A stretch of 64,000 nucleotides of DNA from CAIWHR01 sp963781285 (GTDB lineage: Bacteria > Pseudomonadota > Gammaproteobacteria > Burkholderiales > Casimicrobiaceae). How positions within the stretch are numbered: the first letter of the stretch is position 1; the number at the start of each line of letters is the position of its first letter. The notes below the pieces were generated by a model. It was not told where the DNA came from. It did no database searches and saw nothing but the letters and a program-made list of their open reading frames with translations. The position numbers and the translations under genes were made by a program. The stretch covers positions 1 through 64,000 of the forward strand of contig CAWAFI010000003.1 of the NCBI GenBank assembly GCA_963781285.1. The letters are read 5' to 3'. Below, in pieces: positions 9,922 through 18,668 of the stretch.

Positions 9922-10665
9922 GTGAAGAAAGACACGATCTTTGCCCAGAAGACACAGGCGGTCGGCGACTTCAACTTCGGCGAGAGAACTGCCGCCGTGT
10001 TCGAGGACATGCTCGATCGGTCGATTCCGCTTTACCGGGAACTGCAGCGCATGCTCGGCGAGATCACCGCGGAGTTCGCCGTAAGCGGCTCGCACGTCTA
10101 CGATCTGGGTTGCTCCAACGGCATTACACTCGAGACGCTGTCGTCGGCTATCGCCAACGCGGACAAGCGGGTGGAACTCGTCGGCGTGGACTACTCGCAG
10201 GCAATGTTGGACAAAGCAGGATTGCGCTTTGCCGAGAAGGGGCACTCCGACAAGCCAGCGTTGGTGCTCGCCGATCTGAACGAGGGCTGTGTCATCGAGA
10301 ATGCATCGGTGGTCGTTGTCAACCTGACGCTGCAGTTCGTGCGCCCACTTTTCCGCGACCGGCTGATCCGCACGATCCACGACGGGCTGAACGAGAACGG
10401 TTGCCTGATCCTCATCGAGAAGGTGCTGGGCGACAACTCCCTGTTCAATCGCCTCTTCATCAAGTTCTACTACGACATGAAGCGGCGCAACGACTACAGC
10501 GATACGGAGATCGCGCAGAAGCGCGAGGCACTCGAGAACGTGCTGATCCCGTATCGGATCGACGAGAACGTCGAATTGCTGAAGCGCAACGGCTTCGGCA
10601 GCGTCGACGTCTTCTTCAAGTGGTACAACTTTGCCGGGCTGCTCGCCGTGAAGACCGTGAAGTAG
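9922..10665 (+). CDS. CmoA-like carboxy-S-adenosylmethionine synthase family protein
   Basis: A 247-aa class I SAM-fold protein closely resembling CmoA, which converts SAM and prephenate to carboxy-SAM for tRNA wobble uridine modification. Motifs in order are VGDFNFGERTAAVFEDMLDRSIPLY, the SAM-binding VYDLGCSNG, ENASVVVVNLTLQFV, MKRRNDYSDTEIAQKREALENVL and the ending FFKWYNFAGLLAVK. The start is GTG 9922, chosen because a strong GGAGG site sits about nine bases upstream. No CmoB is adjacent. Instead an ICMT-like membrane methyltransferase starts five bases after the stop, so this may be a CmoA paralogue used in another small-molecule pathway. The family call is firm; the exact substrate is not. 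Confidence 0.8.
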   Translation: MKKDTIFAQKTQAVGDFNFGERTAAVFEDMLDRSIPLYRELQRMLGEITAEFAVSGSHVYDLGCSNGITLETLSSAIANADKRVELVGVDYSQAMLDKAGLRFAEKGHSDKPALVLADLNEGCVIENASVVVVNLTLQFVRPLFRDRLIRTIHDGLNENGCLILIEKVLGDNSLFNRLFIKFYYDMKRRNDYSDTEIAQKREALENVLIPYRIDENVELLKRNGFGSVDVFFKWYNFAGLLAVKTVK

Positions 10666-10670
10666 TCGCG

Positions 10671-11414
10671 ATGGTCAAGCTCGGTCGATACTTCTTCCGT
10701 TACCGTAACGTCGTCGGCCCGTCGGTGTTGCTGGTCGTGTTGCTGTTCTGCACGCCGCGCCATGTGTGGGGCGATCCGAAGCTCGACGCGTGGATGGATC
10801 TTGCCGGGGCGTGCGCAGTTGGGTTGGGACTCGCCGTCCGAGCGATCACCATCGGTTACGAGTACATCGTACGGGGTGGACGCAACAAGGAGGTGTTCGC
10901 CGATCGGCTCGTTCAGGGCGGCGTCTACGCGCACACGCGCAACCCGATGTACCTCGGCAACGGCCTCATTGCCCTCGGCTGCATGCTCATCATCAACGCC
11001 CCCGAGTTCTATCTGATCGCGCTGCCGCTGATCGTGCTCGTCTATGCTGCGATCATCCTCGCCGAAGAGGCCTACCTGCGCGGGAAATTCGGTGGGCAGT
11101 TCGATGCCTACTGCGCTCGGGTGCCCCGGATCCTCCCTAAGCTTTCCGGTTTCGCCGAGTCCGTGCGCGACATGCGCTTCAATTGGCGGCGCGTGCTCGT
11201 CAAGGACTACACCACGATCTTCATGTCACTCCTGCTGGTGATGTTCCTGTCCGTCTTCGACGATTTCCACATGCTCGGGTCCTCGGCACTGCCCGCAGTC
11301 GAGGCCTACCTCATGGTCCTGGTCCCCTGGGCCGTGCTGTACCTCGTCGTTTGGGGGTTGAAAAAGACGCGACGGCTCGAGGGGGACCGTAACGGGCCGA
11401 AGCAAGCGGGCTGA
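10671..11414 (+). CDS. isoprenylcysteine carboxyl methyltransferase/PEMT-family membrane protein
   Basis: A 247-aa integral membrane protein with about six hydrophobic segments. The C-half of the core holds the ICMT/phospholipid-methyltransferase signature GGVYAHTRNPMYLGNGLIALGCML followed by EEAYLRGKFGGQFDAYCARVPR, which binds SAM at the membrane face. A C-terminal extension adds two more transmembrane segments (TIFMSLLLVMFLSVF and AYLMVLVPWAVLYLVVWGL) before a basic tail. It starts five bases after the CmoA-like gene, so the two form an operon. The methyl acceptor is unknown; bacterial members act on lipids or small hydrophobic compounds. Confidence 0.75.
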   Translation: MVKLGRYFFRYRNVVGPSVLLVVLLFCTPRHVWGDPKLDAWMDLAGACAVGLGLAVRAITIGYEYIVRGGRNKEVFADRLVQGGVYAHTRNPMYLGNGLIALGCMLIINAPEFYLIALPLIVLVYAAIILAEEAYLRGKFGGQFDAYCARVPRILPKLSGFAESVRDMRFNWRRVLVKDYTTIFMSLLLVMFLSVFDDFHMLGSSALPAVEAYLMVLVPWAVLYLVVWGLKKTRRLEGDRNGPKQAG

Positions 11415-12503
11415 CACGCCGCGACCGGTCCGCTTCCGCATCGATGCGGGCCAGGATCGCCGGCCGTGCGATCGATGCGCGCCTCGAGCTGGCGAGAGCC
11501 GAAACGCTCGCGCGCTCGATTCGCGAAGGTTTGGCCGAAATGGACCAGTGGCCACGCTGCACGCCCCGGGAGTAACGCGCGAGCGAGGTCCGGGGACAGG
11601 GCGTGCGGCTCGGATGGTACGCGCCGGGCGGTCCCTGGGGCCTTTAGGCGCAATCTTGGGCGGGGTCCAGGGCAAAACAGCCGTTCCGCGTCACCAGACA
11701 GACCGCACTCGACCCAGAACGGGAACATTCCCTTCCGCCGCTGTCCCCTACCGGAACAGTCGAGGCATGTAGCATCGCCCAATCAAAGGCGATGTCAAGG
11801 TCTGGCGCCAGCTTGAGTTTGCGCCGGGGGTAAACATAGAACATGCAACCCTGCGAGGCGGTTACTGAGGCAACCTATCACGAATTGACGCGACCGGTCA
11901 GATGGGAACACGGGACAGTCGGGCGTCGCCATGGGGCCGCGCTTCCAGCGTGAACGGCGTGCGTCGGCATGCCCGTGGCTCGCGCATGCGGCCGCAGTCG
12001 GCCGGCAAGCACCGGTCAATGGCTGCTATGAAGTGCAATGAGCTACGTCCGCAGTTGGCCGAGGCTGTGCAAAAAAGTGGTCCTATTTCGGTTTGGGGGG
12101 TCATCGAACCATTCCCACACCCAAGATAATCGAATACAGCGCGTTCTGAGAGGTCAAGTTTTGTCAGCATGAACTTCCGCTGCGTTTTCACACAGCCACG
12201 GCCGACTGCAGCAGGTCAAGGCTTTCGACCGAGCGGCCGCTGAATTGCGCATTGCCGCCAACGAGGCGCGAATGGCAGCAATGGATTGTAGAGCCGCCTG
12301 CTGGCACCTCGGTCCCGATGGGCGTGAACGACCCGAAGCCGTCGGCCAGGGTCCTCCGAACCGGTCACTGAAATCGATTGAAGCTGCCGTTCAAGTTGCG
12401 GCAACGAGGCGCCTCAACCTTTCCAGATCGAATTAACTACAAGAGTGGCGTTTACGGACGCGAATTGCGCCGCAGGCGGGAAACCTCTCGCAAGCCGTTC
12501 CCT
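11415..12503. other. 1.1-kb intergenic region without a recognisable gene
   Basis: Short open frames are present on both strands, but none has a recognisable domain or a convincing ribosome site. The only identifiable element is the 147-bp MITE-like repeat at 12057-12203. The rest may be decayed coding sequence. Confidence 0.5.
12057..12203 (+). mobile_element. 147-bp MITE-like element, copy A
   Basis: The element is bounded by imperfect inverted termini (GGCCGAGGCTGTG...CACAGCCACGGCC). Its whole length matches the reverse complement of the element at 17060-17206, about 90% identical by eye. Both copies are exactly 147 bp. There is no room for a transposase, so it would need one in trans. 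The termini resemble those of IS families with GAGGCTGTGT ends. I could not define a clear target-site duplication. Confidence 0.7.
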
Positions 12504-13412
12504 TTACACCGTCACCATCAAGCTCTCTGCCGCAGCGATCACCTCGGATACCTGAATGCGCGTAATGTCTTCGCTTGCCGTCATAACCCGCGACCGCGTC
12601 CGCCACGGCGCCCACGCCACCGAATCGGACGGGCCGAATAGCACTACCGCTGGAACGCCGAACGCCGCCGCGACGTGCGCCGGACCGCTATCGTTGCCGA
12701 TGAAGAGCGACGCCCCAGACATCAGGTTCTTCAGGTACGCGAGCGGCACATTCCGCCACACGTGAAAATACGAAAACGGCGCGGAGTCGTGCATCGGGCC
12801 CGCCAGAAATACCGGTTCCAGCCCGCCCGCCCGTAGATGTCGCGCGACTTCCACAAAGCGGCCCACCGGCCAAATTTTCGCCGGCTCCGATGCGAAGGGG
12901 TGAATCACCGCGTATGTCCCGAGGAAATTCGGTGTGGAATCTGCCGAGAGCTTCGCCCGCGGGATCTCTCGCGGCGGCACTCCCATCCAGAGCATCGCCG
13001 ACGCCAGACGCTCGGCCGTGTGTATGCGCCGTTCGACACCTAGGATCTCCTGCGGGCGCGGAATCTTGTGGGAATAGAGAAGGCTGTTGCGATGGTGCGC
13101 GAAGCCAACGCGGCACTTCGCTCCGCTCGCAAGCATCATCAGCATGCTACGCGGTCCGCCGTGCAGATTCAGAACAAGTGTCGCGCCCCCTGCTCTGCGC
13201 AATCTCAGATCAGCGGAGATTTCGTCAACGTCGGTGCTGCCTTCGAAAACACCCGCGAATTGTGGCTCGACCACAATATGGATCCGCAGATCCGGCCTGT
13301 GCGCCCTCAAGAGAGCCAGCGCTGGCGTGGTGAGCACGCAATCGCCCAACGAGCGCAAACGAATCACGTCGACGCGCGCCCCCCGGGGAAGGCTTTCCAG
13401 CAGCGTGGGCAT
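12504..13412 (-). CDS. glycosyltransferase family 9 (heptosyltransferase-like)
   Basis: A GT9 enzyme of about 302 aa related to ADP-heptose:LPS heptosyltransferases, which build the inner core on the cytoplasmic side. The N-terminal Rossmann half shows VIRLRSLGDCVLTTPALALL. The C-terminal half carries the diagnostic FIGNDSGPAHVAAAFGVPAVVLFGPSD. ATG 13412 is chosen; an in-frame TTG at 13460 would add 16 residues. The gene follows the Kdo hydroxylase gene on the same strand after about 150 bp and lies in an LPS-modification island, so inner-core sugar transfer is the likely role. The exact donor and acceptor cannot be read from the sequence. Confidence 0.85.
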   Translation of the reverse strand: MPTLLESLPRGARVDVIRLRSLGDCVLTTPALALLRAHRPDLRIHIVVEPQFAGVFEGSTDVDEISADLRLRRAGGATLVLNLHGGPRSMLMMLASGAKCRVGFAHHRNSLLYSHKIPRPQEILGVERRIHTAERLASAMLWMGVPPREIPRAKLSADSTPNFLGTYAVIHPFASEPAKIWPVGRFVEVARHLRAGGLEPVFLAGPMHDSAPFSYFHVWRNVPLAYLKNLMSGASLFIGNDSGPAHVAAAFGVPAVVLFGPSDSVAWAPWRTRSRVMTASEDITRIQVSEVIAAAESLMVTV

Positions 13413-13565
13413 CTCGTGGGCCAGTCTCCGCGCCTTGAATGCGCCGCCGGTGCGGATCAAAGCGCACCAGACGTTGCACTGCGGAATTCCGGCGGCCCGG
13501 CGAGCACCGCGCGATGCGTAACGGCCCCCGCGCGTGTGGCAAGGCCGCGGCGCAGGCGACCCGGG

Positions 13566-14444
13566 TCATGCCGCCGGCACCAGCGCCCGCCCCGTCAAAC
13601 GCTCCAGGATTGCCAGCGGCGACCGCGCGGGGTCGTACAACGCTGATAAGGGCAAGCGAATCGTCTGCTCGAGCATGAACTGCCCCGATACCGCGGCGTG
13701 CATCACTTGATCGGAGAAACAAAGCCACGTCGTTCCGGGCGCAAAGCGTACGATTTCCTGCGCGCAGTCGCGCTGATACTCGAGGTCCGCTTTCGCACGA
13801 TCGTGCAGATTCAGCATCAGGTGATCATAGACCGAGCGGCGGCCTTTGGTGACGCGAATGGCCGCGAGGAACGCCGCGGCGCCGGGAAAGGGATCCGATA
13901 CGTGTGGCAGCAATGTCTTCGCCATCGCCTCGAAGGGCTCGCCGATCCGCCAGACGCGATCTTCTGCCGGATTGACGTTGGTGAACACGCGCAAAATGCG
14001 CTCTCCCCGGCTTGGCCGCGATGGGAACGCATCGACATGCAATCGGGAATCGTCCTTGCGCCACGAGACGTCGCGGCCCACCGCGGGACACGGCCTGTAG
14101 CTCGACCGCGCGAGCGCGACGAAAGGCGCGTACCGCGGGAACATCGCGCTCACGAGTTTGGCCGCGCCGGCTGCGAAGCGAGCAATCATTGCTGCCAAGT
14201 CCGCGCGCTCCGCCGCCGTGCCGACCGCGCCCTTGAGCTCCACGCCATCGAGGCTGATGTTCTTCGCCCGTCCCGAGGACCACGCGGGCGACAGGAACCG
14301 GAGCTCGGATTCGGTGAGCTTGAAACCCAGCTGCGGCAGCCGGATCACCCCACCTTCCTCGAGCGCGCGCTGGACGGCGTCCACCGCCGCCTCGGAGAGC
14401 GCCGGACGCCAATCCGCCAAGTCAAGCGTGACGACCGCGGTCAT
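13566..14444 (-). CDS. kdoO: Kdo2-lipid A hydroxylase family protein (KdoO-like Fe(II)/2-oxoglutarate dioxygenase)
   Basis: A 292-aa protein resembling the KdoO family, which hydroxylates the outer Kdo sugar of LPS at C3 to give Ko, as in Burkholderia and Yersinia. The iron-binding HxD pair lies in DSRLHVDAFPSRPSRGERILRVFTNVNP and the distal His in CFSDQVMHAAVSGQFMLEQT. The SYRPCP segment before the HxD is also family-typical. The ATG at 14444 begins MTAVVTLDLADW. It is upstream of the GT9 gene on the same strand and close to an ArnT-type transferase. The proposed role is to modify Kdo so that LPS is more acid-stable; this comes from the family, not from the sequence itself. Confidence 0.85.
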   Translation of the reverse strand: MTAVVTLDLADWRPALSEAAVDAVQRALEEGGVIRLPQLGFKLTESELRFLSPAWSSGRAKNISLDGVELKGAVGTAAERADLAAMIARFAAGAAKLVSAMFPRYAPFVALARSSYRPCPAVGRDVSWRKDDSRLHVDAFPSRPSRGERILRVFTNVNPAEDRVWRIGEPFEAMAKTLLPHVSDPFPGAAAFLAAIRVTKGRRSVYDHLMLNLHDRAKADLEYQRDCAQEIVRFAPGTTWLCFSDQVMHAAVSGQFMLEQTIRLPLSALYDPARSPLAILERLTGRALVPAA

Positions 14445-14554
14445 GGCTGCGCCGCTTGGCGGGTCACCCGGGTGCGACCCATCGAAAAGAGTCTACCGCG
14501 CGCATTGCCGGCCCTCGCAGATCGCCCAGACAACCAATGACTGGCTGACGAGAA

Positions 14555-14681
14555 TGTTGGGTTTTTTGCCGCCGGCTTGCGCGAATGCAAAGGTCGGAAG
14601 CAGAGTAAATGCGACGAGCAACATCCGGACTACCTGCGGCAACCGCCGAATTGCGTATCGCAGTTTCATGGTCGTCTCCAA
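14555..14681 (-). pseudogene. N-terminal stub of an arylsulfatase
   Basis: About 45 residues are recognisable: a basic start, a signal peptide (MLLVAFTLLPTFAFAQA) and then GGKKPNILV, the sequence that opens many secreted sulfatases before the IWGDDIG metal-binding segment. The match then stops and the frame continues as unrelated SQSLVVWAICEG to about 14493. The catalytic Cys/Ser and all metal ligands are absent, so this is a deletion remnant rather than a small gene. Confidence 0.65.
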
Positions 14682-14999
14682 GTCGAAGTTCCACCGGTGC
14701 CTCGCGACCTATCGAGATACGCGAACTTGTCGAGGACCCTTCGCGCTCGAAATGGTAGTCCCCTTGCAGCGGCGACAGCAATCGCGCCTTGGGTGCTGGC
14801 CTAGCCCTTGCTAGCCCGCGAGGGCGGCGATCGGTGGCGCCAATCGTAACGACCTAATGCTAAAGGATGTCTTGTCGTGCGGCCAGGAGCTTGACACTGT
14901 AGTAAGCAACGGGTGCCGACTGTTCCAGTTTCGACGTGCCCGCGCGACAATGCCCTCCCATGCCGCTCATGCTCTACCCATTCCGCTGCCGCGATCCGA

Positions 15000-16673
15000 T
15001 CACCGGGAAATGGATCCCCGCGCAACGAAGACGCGACGCGGATCCGTAGCCATGACCGTCATCGGAAGGCCGGCCGCTGCGAGTTCGCGATAGGTCGCAG
15101 GCGACATTACCGCGTAGGCCTCCTCCGCCGCGCGCCACCGCGCCTCGAAGTCACTCATGTGCTCGATGAACTTCTCGGGCTCGGCGGCGATGCCGTCCGC
15201 GAGCTCGCCCTTGGAGGCGACGAGCGTGACCGGGCGCCCGAGATAGAACGGGACGCTCTGGTCCAGCATTCCGACGCTGTAGAACGGCGCCTTCCGCGGA
15301 AAGGAGTGCGCTTCGCCGACGAATGATTCAACGGCCCGCTCGGCCGAGAAGTACGCATCGAATACGTGCGCCCCGGCGAGCATGATCTGCAGGGCGGCGA
15401 GATTCGCCACCGCGATGACGACGATCTGGGTCGTTGCGGCGATGCGATGCCGCAAGGCTCCGATGACCGCGCCGCCCGCGACGAGCACGCCGCCTGCCGC
15501 CACGAGGAACGGCGGGTACGCTTCGAGTCCGGCGCCGATTTCGCGCAGTTTCGCGATTCCGTCGAGCTGCGTCGAAAGCACGATCATCGACGCTCCGGCG
15601 ATAGCGCTCGCGATGGCACCGCTCGATGCGATGCGTGGATGGCGTGCCGGCGAGGAAAGCGCGATGAGCCAGACGATGGCCGGCAGGGCCGGCAGGATGT
15701 AGGCCGGCAGCTTCGAGTGCGACACGCTGAAGAAGGCGACGACAACCACGGCCCAGATCAGCAGCAATCGCTCGACCCTGAGCATTCCCTGTCGGGGCGC
15801 TTTCCACGCATCCCGCACCGCACCGGGCAGCGTGCCGGTCCATGGCAGGAGACCTGCAGCCACGATGGGGATGAAATACCACCACGGGCCCGGCCGGTTG
15901 TGGCCCGACTCCGTGTAGCGGCGGAAATGCTCCTGCACGAAGAACAGGTCGAAGAACTCCGGGTTCGCGTGCTGCACGAGAACGAACCACGGCAACGCGA
16001 TCGCCAGGAAGACGGCCATACCACCCAGCGTGAACGCGCTTCTCAGGATCGACGCGTCGCGCTCGATGGCCGCGTAGACGCCAAGCACGAGCCCGGGCAG
16101 CACGATGCCGATGAGTCCCTTCGCCAGGACCGCGAAGGCCACGGCGGCCCAGACAAACACCATCGCCCAAGCCTTGGCTTTCGCGTCGAGGCCCGGCCGG
16201 TGGGCGCCGATGAACGCGAGCAACGCCAGCGCGAGAAAAAAGGCGAGACCCATGTCGAGCGTGAGGATCTGTGCACCAAGCACGACGCCCCACGTACTGG
16301 CGAGCACGGAACCCACCATCAACCCCGCAGCGGGACCTCTCCAGCGCCACCAGAGTGCCGCGGAAACAATGACTAGCGCGAACCCGGTGGTGGCGGGCCA
16401 AAGCCTTGCCGACCATTCGTCAGGCTTGAAAACGCGGAAGGCGATGGCGGAGGCCCAGTATTGCAGCGGCGGCTTTTCGAAGTACTTGAGGCCGTTCAAG
16501 CGCGGCGTGACGTAGTCCCCGCTCGCGACCATTTCGCGCGCGATCTCGGCGTAGCGCCCTTCGTCCGGCCAGAACAGTCCGCGCGTCTCTAGCGTTCCGA
16601 ACCATAAGGCGAAGAGGACAGCGGCGAGCACCGCAAGCGCGCGCCGGCTTGTGATGGATTGGGGTGGAATCAA
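15000..16673 (-). CDS. ArnT-like phospholipid carrier-dependent glycosyltransferase (GT83)
   Basis: A 557-aa polytopic inner-membrane protein with about 12 hydrophobic helices. The first periplasmic loop has the diagnostic acidic motif FWPDEGRYAEIAREM followed by LNGLKYFEKPPLQYW, as in ArnT, which moves 4-amino-4-deoxy-L-arabinose from undecaprenyl phosphate to lipid A or Kdo. The C-terminal third is a soluble periplasmic domain. No arnBCAD synthesis genes are visible here, so the sugar may be made elsewhere or be different. The gene ends the LPS island between the two MITE-like copies. Family assignment is secure; donor identity is not. Confidence 0.85.
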   Translation of the reverse strand: MIPPQSITSRRALAVLAAVLFALWFGTLETRGLFWPDEGRYAEIAREMVASGDYVTPRLNGLKYFEKPPLQYWASAIAFRVFKPDEWSARLWPATTGFALVIVSAALWWRWRGPAAGLMVGSVLASTWGVVLGAQILTLDMGLAFFLALALLAFIGAHRPGLDAKAKAWAMVFVWAAVAFAVLAKGLIGIVLPGLVLGVYAAIERDASILRSAFTLGGMAVFLAIALPWFVLVQHANPEFFDLFFVQEHFRRYTESGHNRPGPWWYFIPIVAAGLLPWTGTLPGAVRDAWKAPRQGMLRVERLLLIWAVVVVAFFSVSHSKLPAYILPALPAIVWLIALSSPARHPRIASSGAIASAIAGASMIVLSTQLDGIAKLREIGAGLEAYPPFLVAAGGVLVAGGAVIGALRHRIAATTQIVVIAVANLAALQIMLAGAHVFDAYFSAERAVESFVGEAHSFPRKAPFYSVGMLDQSVPFYLGRPVTLVASKGELADGIAAEPEKFIEHMSDFEARWRAAEEAYAVMSPATYRELAAAGLPMTVMATDPRRVFVARGSISR

Positions 16674-17059
16674 TCGGCGGTCCGCGTTCCAGCACCCGGC
16701 TTCACGCTTGAGCCTCCTGCCACAATTTTACGCCACGCCCTCGGGCGGCGGTCAGAGTGGCGCTGTGGATAACGACCATCAGGCAATCAAGGCCATTCTC
16801 GCCGAACTCGCCAAGACCGAACTTCACGCGCCGATCCCGCAATCCTCCATAGAAGTCATGGACTCGCCGCACCAATATGGCCCGGAAGCCCCCATCGCCG
16901 CCCGCATCGCCGCTGAGCGTGCGCATGTGGGAAAGTGTCGCGAATGCGCGGTGCACCGCTACTGGAAAAGGATTTCCGTGGCCCGCCGTTCTGCTTGAAG
17001 GGACCACCCCAACGACCGGTTTCGAGCATATTCTGAGATCGAGCTATACGGCGGCTCTT
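16674..17059. other. 386-bp intergenic stretch, no supported gene
   Basis: Overlapping open frames exist on both strands (about 100-115 codons), but I recognise no domain and neither has a convincing ribosome site. It separates the ArnT-like gene start from MITE copy B and probably contains the ArnT promoter. Confidence 0.4.
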
Positions 17060-17206
17060 GGCCGAGGCTGTGTCAAAACGCAGCGGAAGTTCATGCTGAG
17101 AAAAATCGACCTCTCAGAACGCGCTGTATTCGATTATTTTGGGTGTCGGAATGGTTCGACGACCCCCTAAATCGAAATAGGACCGCGTTTTTACACAGCC
17201 TCGGCC
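17060..17206 (-). mobile_element. 147-bp MITE-like element, copy B (inverted relative to copy A)
   Basis: Same length and about 90% identity by eye to 12057-12203 in opposite orientation. The termini GGCCGAGGCTGTGTCAAAAC and the complementary TTTTTACACAGCCTCGGCC form the inverted repeat. The interior carries the shared stretch ending in AACGCGCTGTATTCGATTAT. It lies just downstream of the broken mgtE. The pair brackets the LPS island and could allow inversion or loss of that 5-kb segment. Confidence 0.7.
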
Positions 17207-17326
17207 GATAGCGGCCCGCCGCGCTCGACTGCAAACGACCCCCTGCCGTCATTGAATATCCAGGCCGACGAACGACCGGGTCCAACCGATAAGCTGAAAT
17301 ACATCGGCTTCGTTCTTGAACTAATC

Positions 17327-18426
17327 CTACATGACGAACGCGCTGACTATGGCGAAGTAGGTTAGCAAAGACAGCAGATCCTGAATGATGGTAGCCAAAG
17401 GGCCGCTGCCATAGGCAGGGTCGCTGCCTAGCTAGGCGGTCAAGCAGCCAAGGTAGAAACAGACCGATTGTGGTTGCAATTCCGCCGGCGACAACGAGAG
17501 CGCTCGCTACGGCAAGCGCAAGATTGAGGTCGCCAAAAGCGAGCCACACGCCGGGCAACGTCAGAGCGCCCAATACAAGACCAATCAGAATACCCGTTCG
17601 GATTTCCCCGCCGACCAGAAATCCAAGACCCGCATGGCTCAGGGAGAGGCCACGCACTGCTACTGCTTCGGCCTGGGTACCGATGGCATCAGCGAGATAG
17701 ACCAATCCTGGCACGAAGAAGGCTATAGATGGTTTCAAAGATAGAGCCGATTCAAACCGTGCCATGATGAAAGTTGCCAGTACGCTGCCAAGAAGCCCGA
17801 ACAATAGCCAAGGTAGCCTGTAACGGAGTCGAACTAAGGCCGACGATTCGATAGCCTCGCGGGCGCGATTCTCTTCCCAAGAAATCCCCGCAAAGCGGTG
17901 GAAGTCTTTTTCATGCTCGCGTCTCGGAATGTGCAACAGCGCCACTGGGGGTACGATACCGAGAAGTCGATCGTTGGCGTCTATGACCGGTATGGAATTA
18001 AGCGAGTGATGCAATGCGAGCGACGCCATACGCTCTTGGTCAATGGTCGCGTGGATTTGGAAAGCTGTCATGGACCACACTACCCATCTTCGTCTCACGC
18101 GGCAGTGCGAAAAGGCTTGTAAGCGGCATAACGCCGATCAGGTGCGCTTCGGCATCGAGAACACAGACGATATCGAGGCAGTCATATTTGTGCGACATCA
18201 CGTCGGCAATCACCGCACCTACGGTCTGGTCAGCACTTGCGCGTGGAATGCTCGCCAGCAAATAGCGGCCGGCCGTTTCATCGTGCCTGGAGGTGCCTTT
18301 CCCATCGCCGTCGGGCTTGTCGGCGCGGTGACGCGGTTTTGAGGACACAGGCAGCGAAGCACGGTGTCGAGGCGAATGTGGAACGTCCGCACTGCCAACT
18401 ACGTTTGGATGCTTGGAGTCCACCAT
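17327..18426 (-). pseudogene. mgtE: MgtE-type magnesium transporter, frameshifted
   Basis: MgtE is a Mg2+ channel/transporter gated by cytoplasmic CBS domains. One CBS repeat is readable in the first frame (VMSHKYDCLDIVCVLDAEAHLIGVMPLTSLF). After a shift near 18065 the second CBS (NSIPVIDANDRLLGIVPPVALLHI) follows, then the connecting helix and the membrane domain (LPWLLFGLLGSVLATFIMARFE; FFVPGLVYLADAIGTQAEAVAVRGL). A second shift near 17437 (CTAGCTAGGC) throws the last helix out of frame; corrected, it reads SGPLATIIQDLLSLLTYFAIVSAFVM and stops at 17327. The N-terminal superhelical domain is absent. Two single-base indels make it likely nonfunctional unless they are sequence errors. Confidence 0.8.
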
Positions 18427-18668
18427 TCATGCCCCCTTTTCGCTCTACACGCGCTGGCTTCGGCGAACGATGATGACCGAGGCTGCGATCATGAAAACTC
18501 CAGCCATTCGTTGGTGCAATTCTTTGCGATCCGAACGGCTGTTCATGGCCGAACGGAGACGGACTGCCCCGACAAATGCACCCTCGCATCGGCACCAAGC
18601 ACCTGGCACGAGGCACTGCTGCCCACCATCATGCGCAACGCAGGTCGGACTCAGTTCGTCGAACGAGA

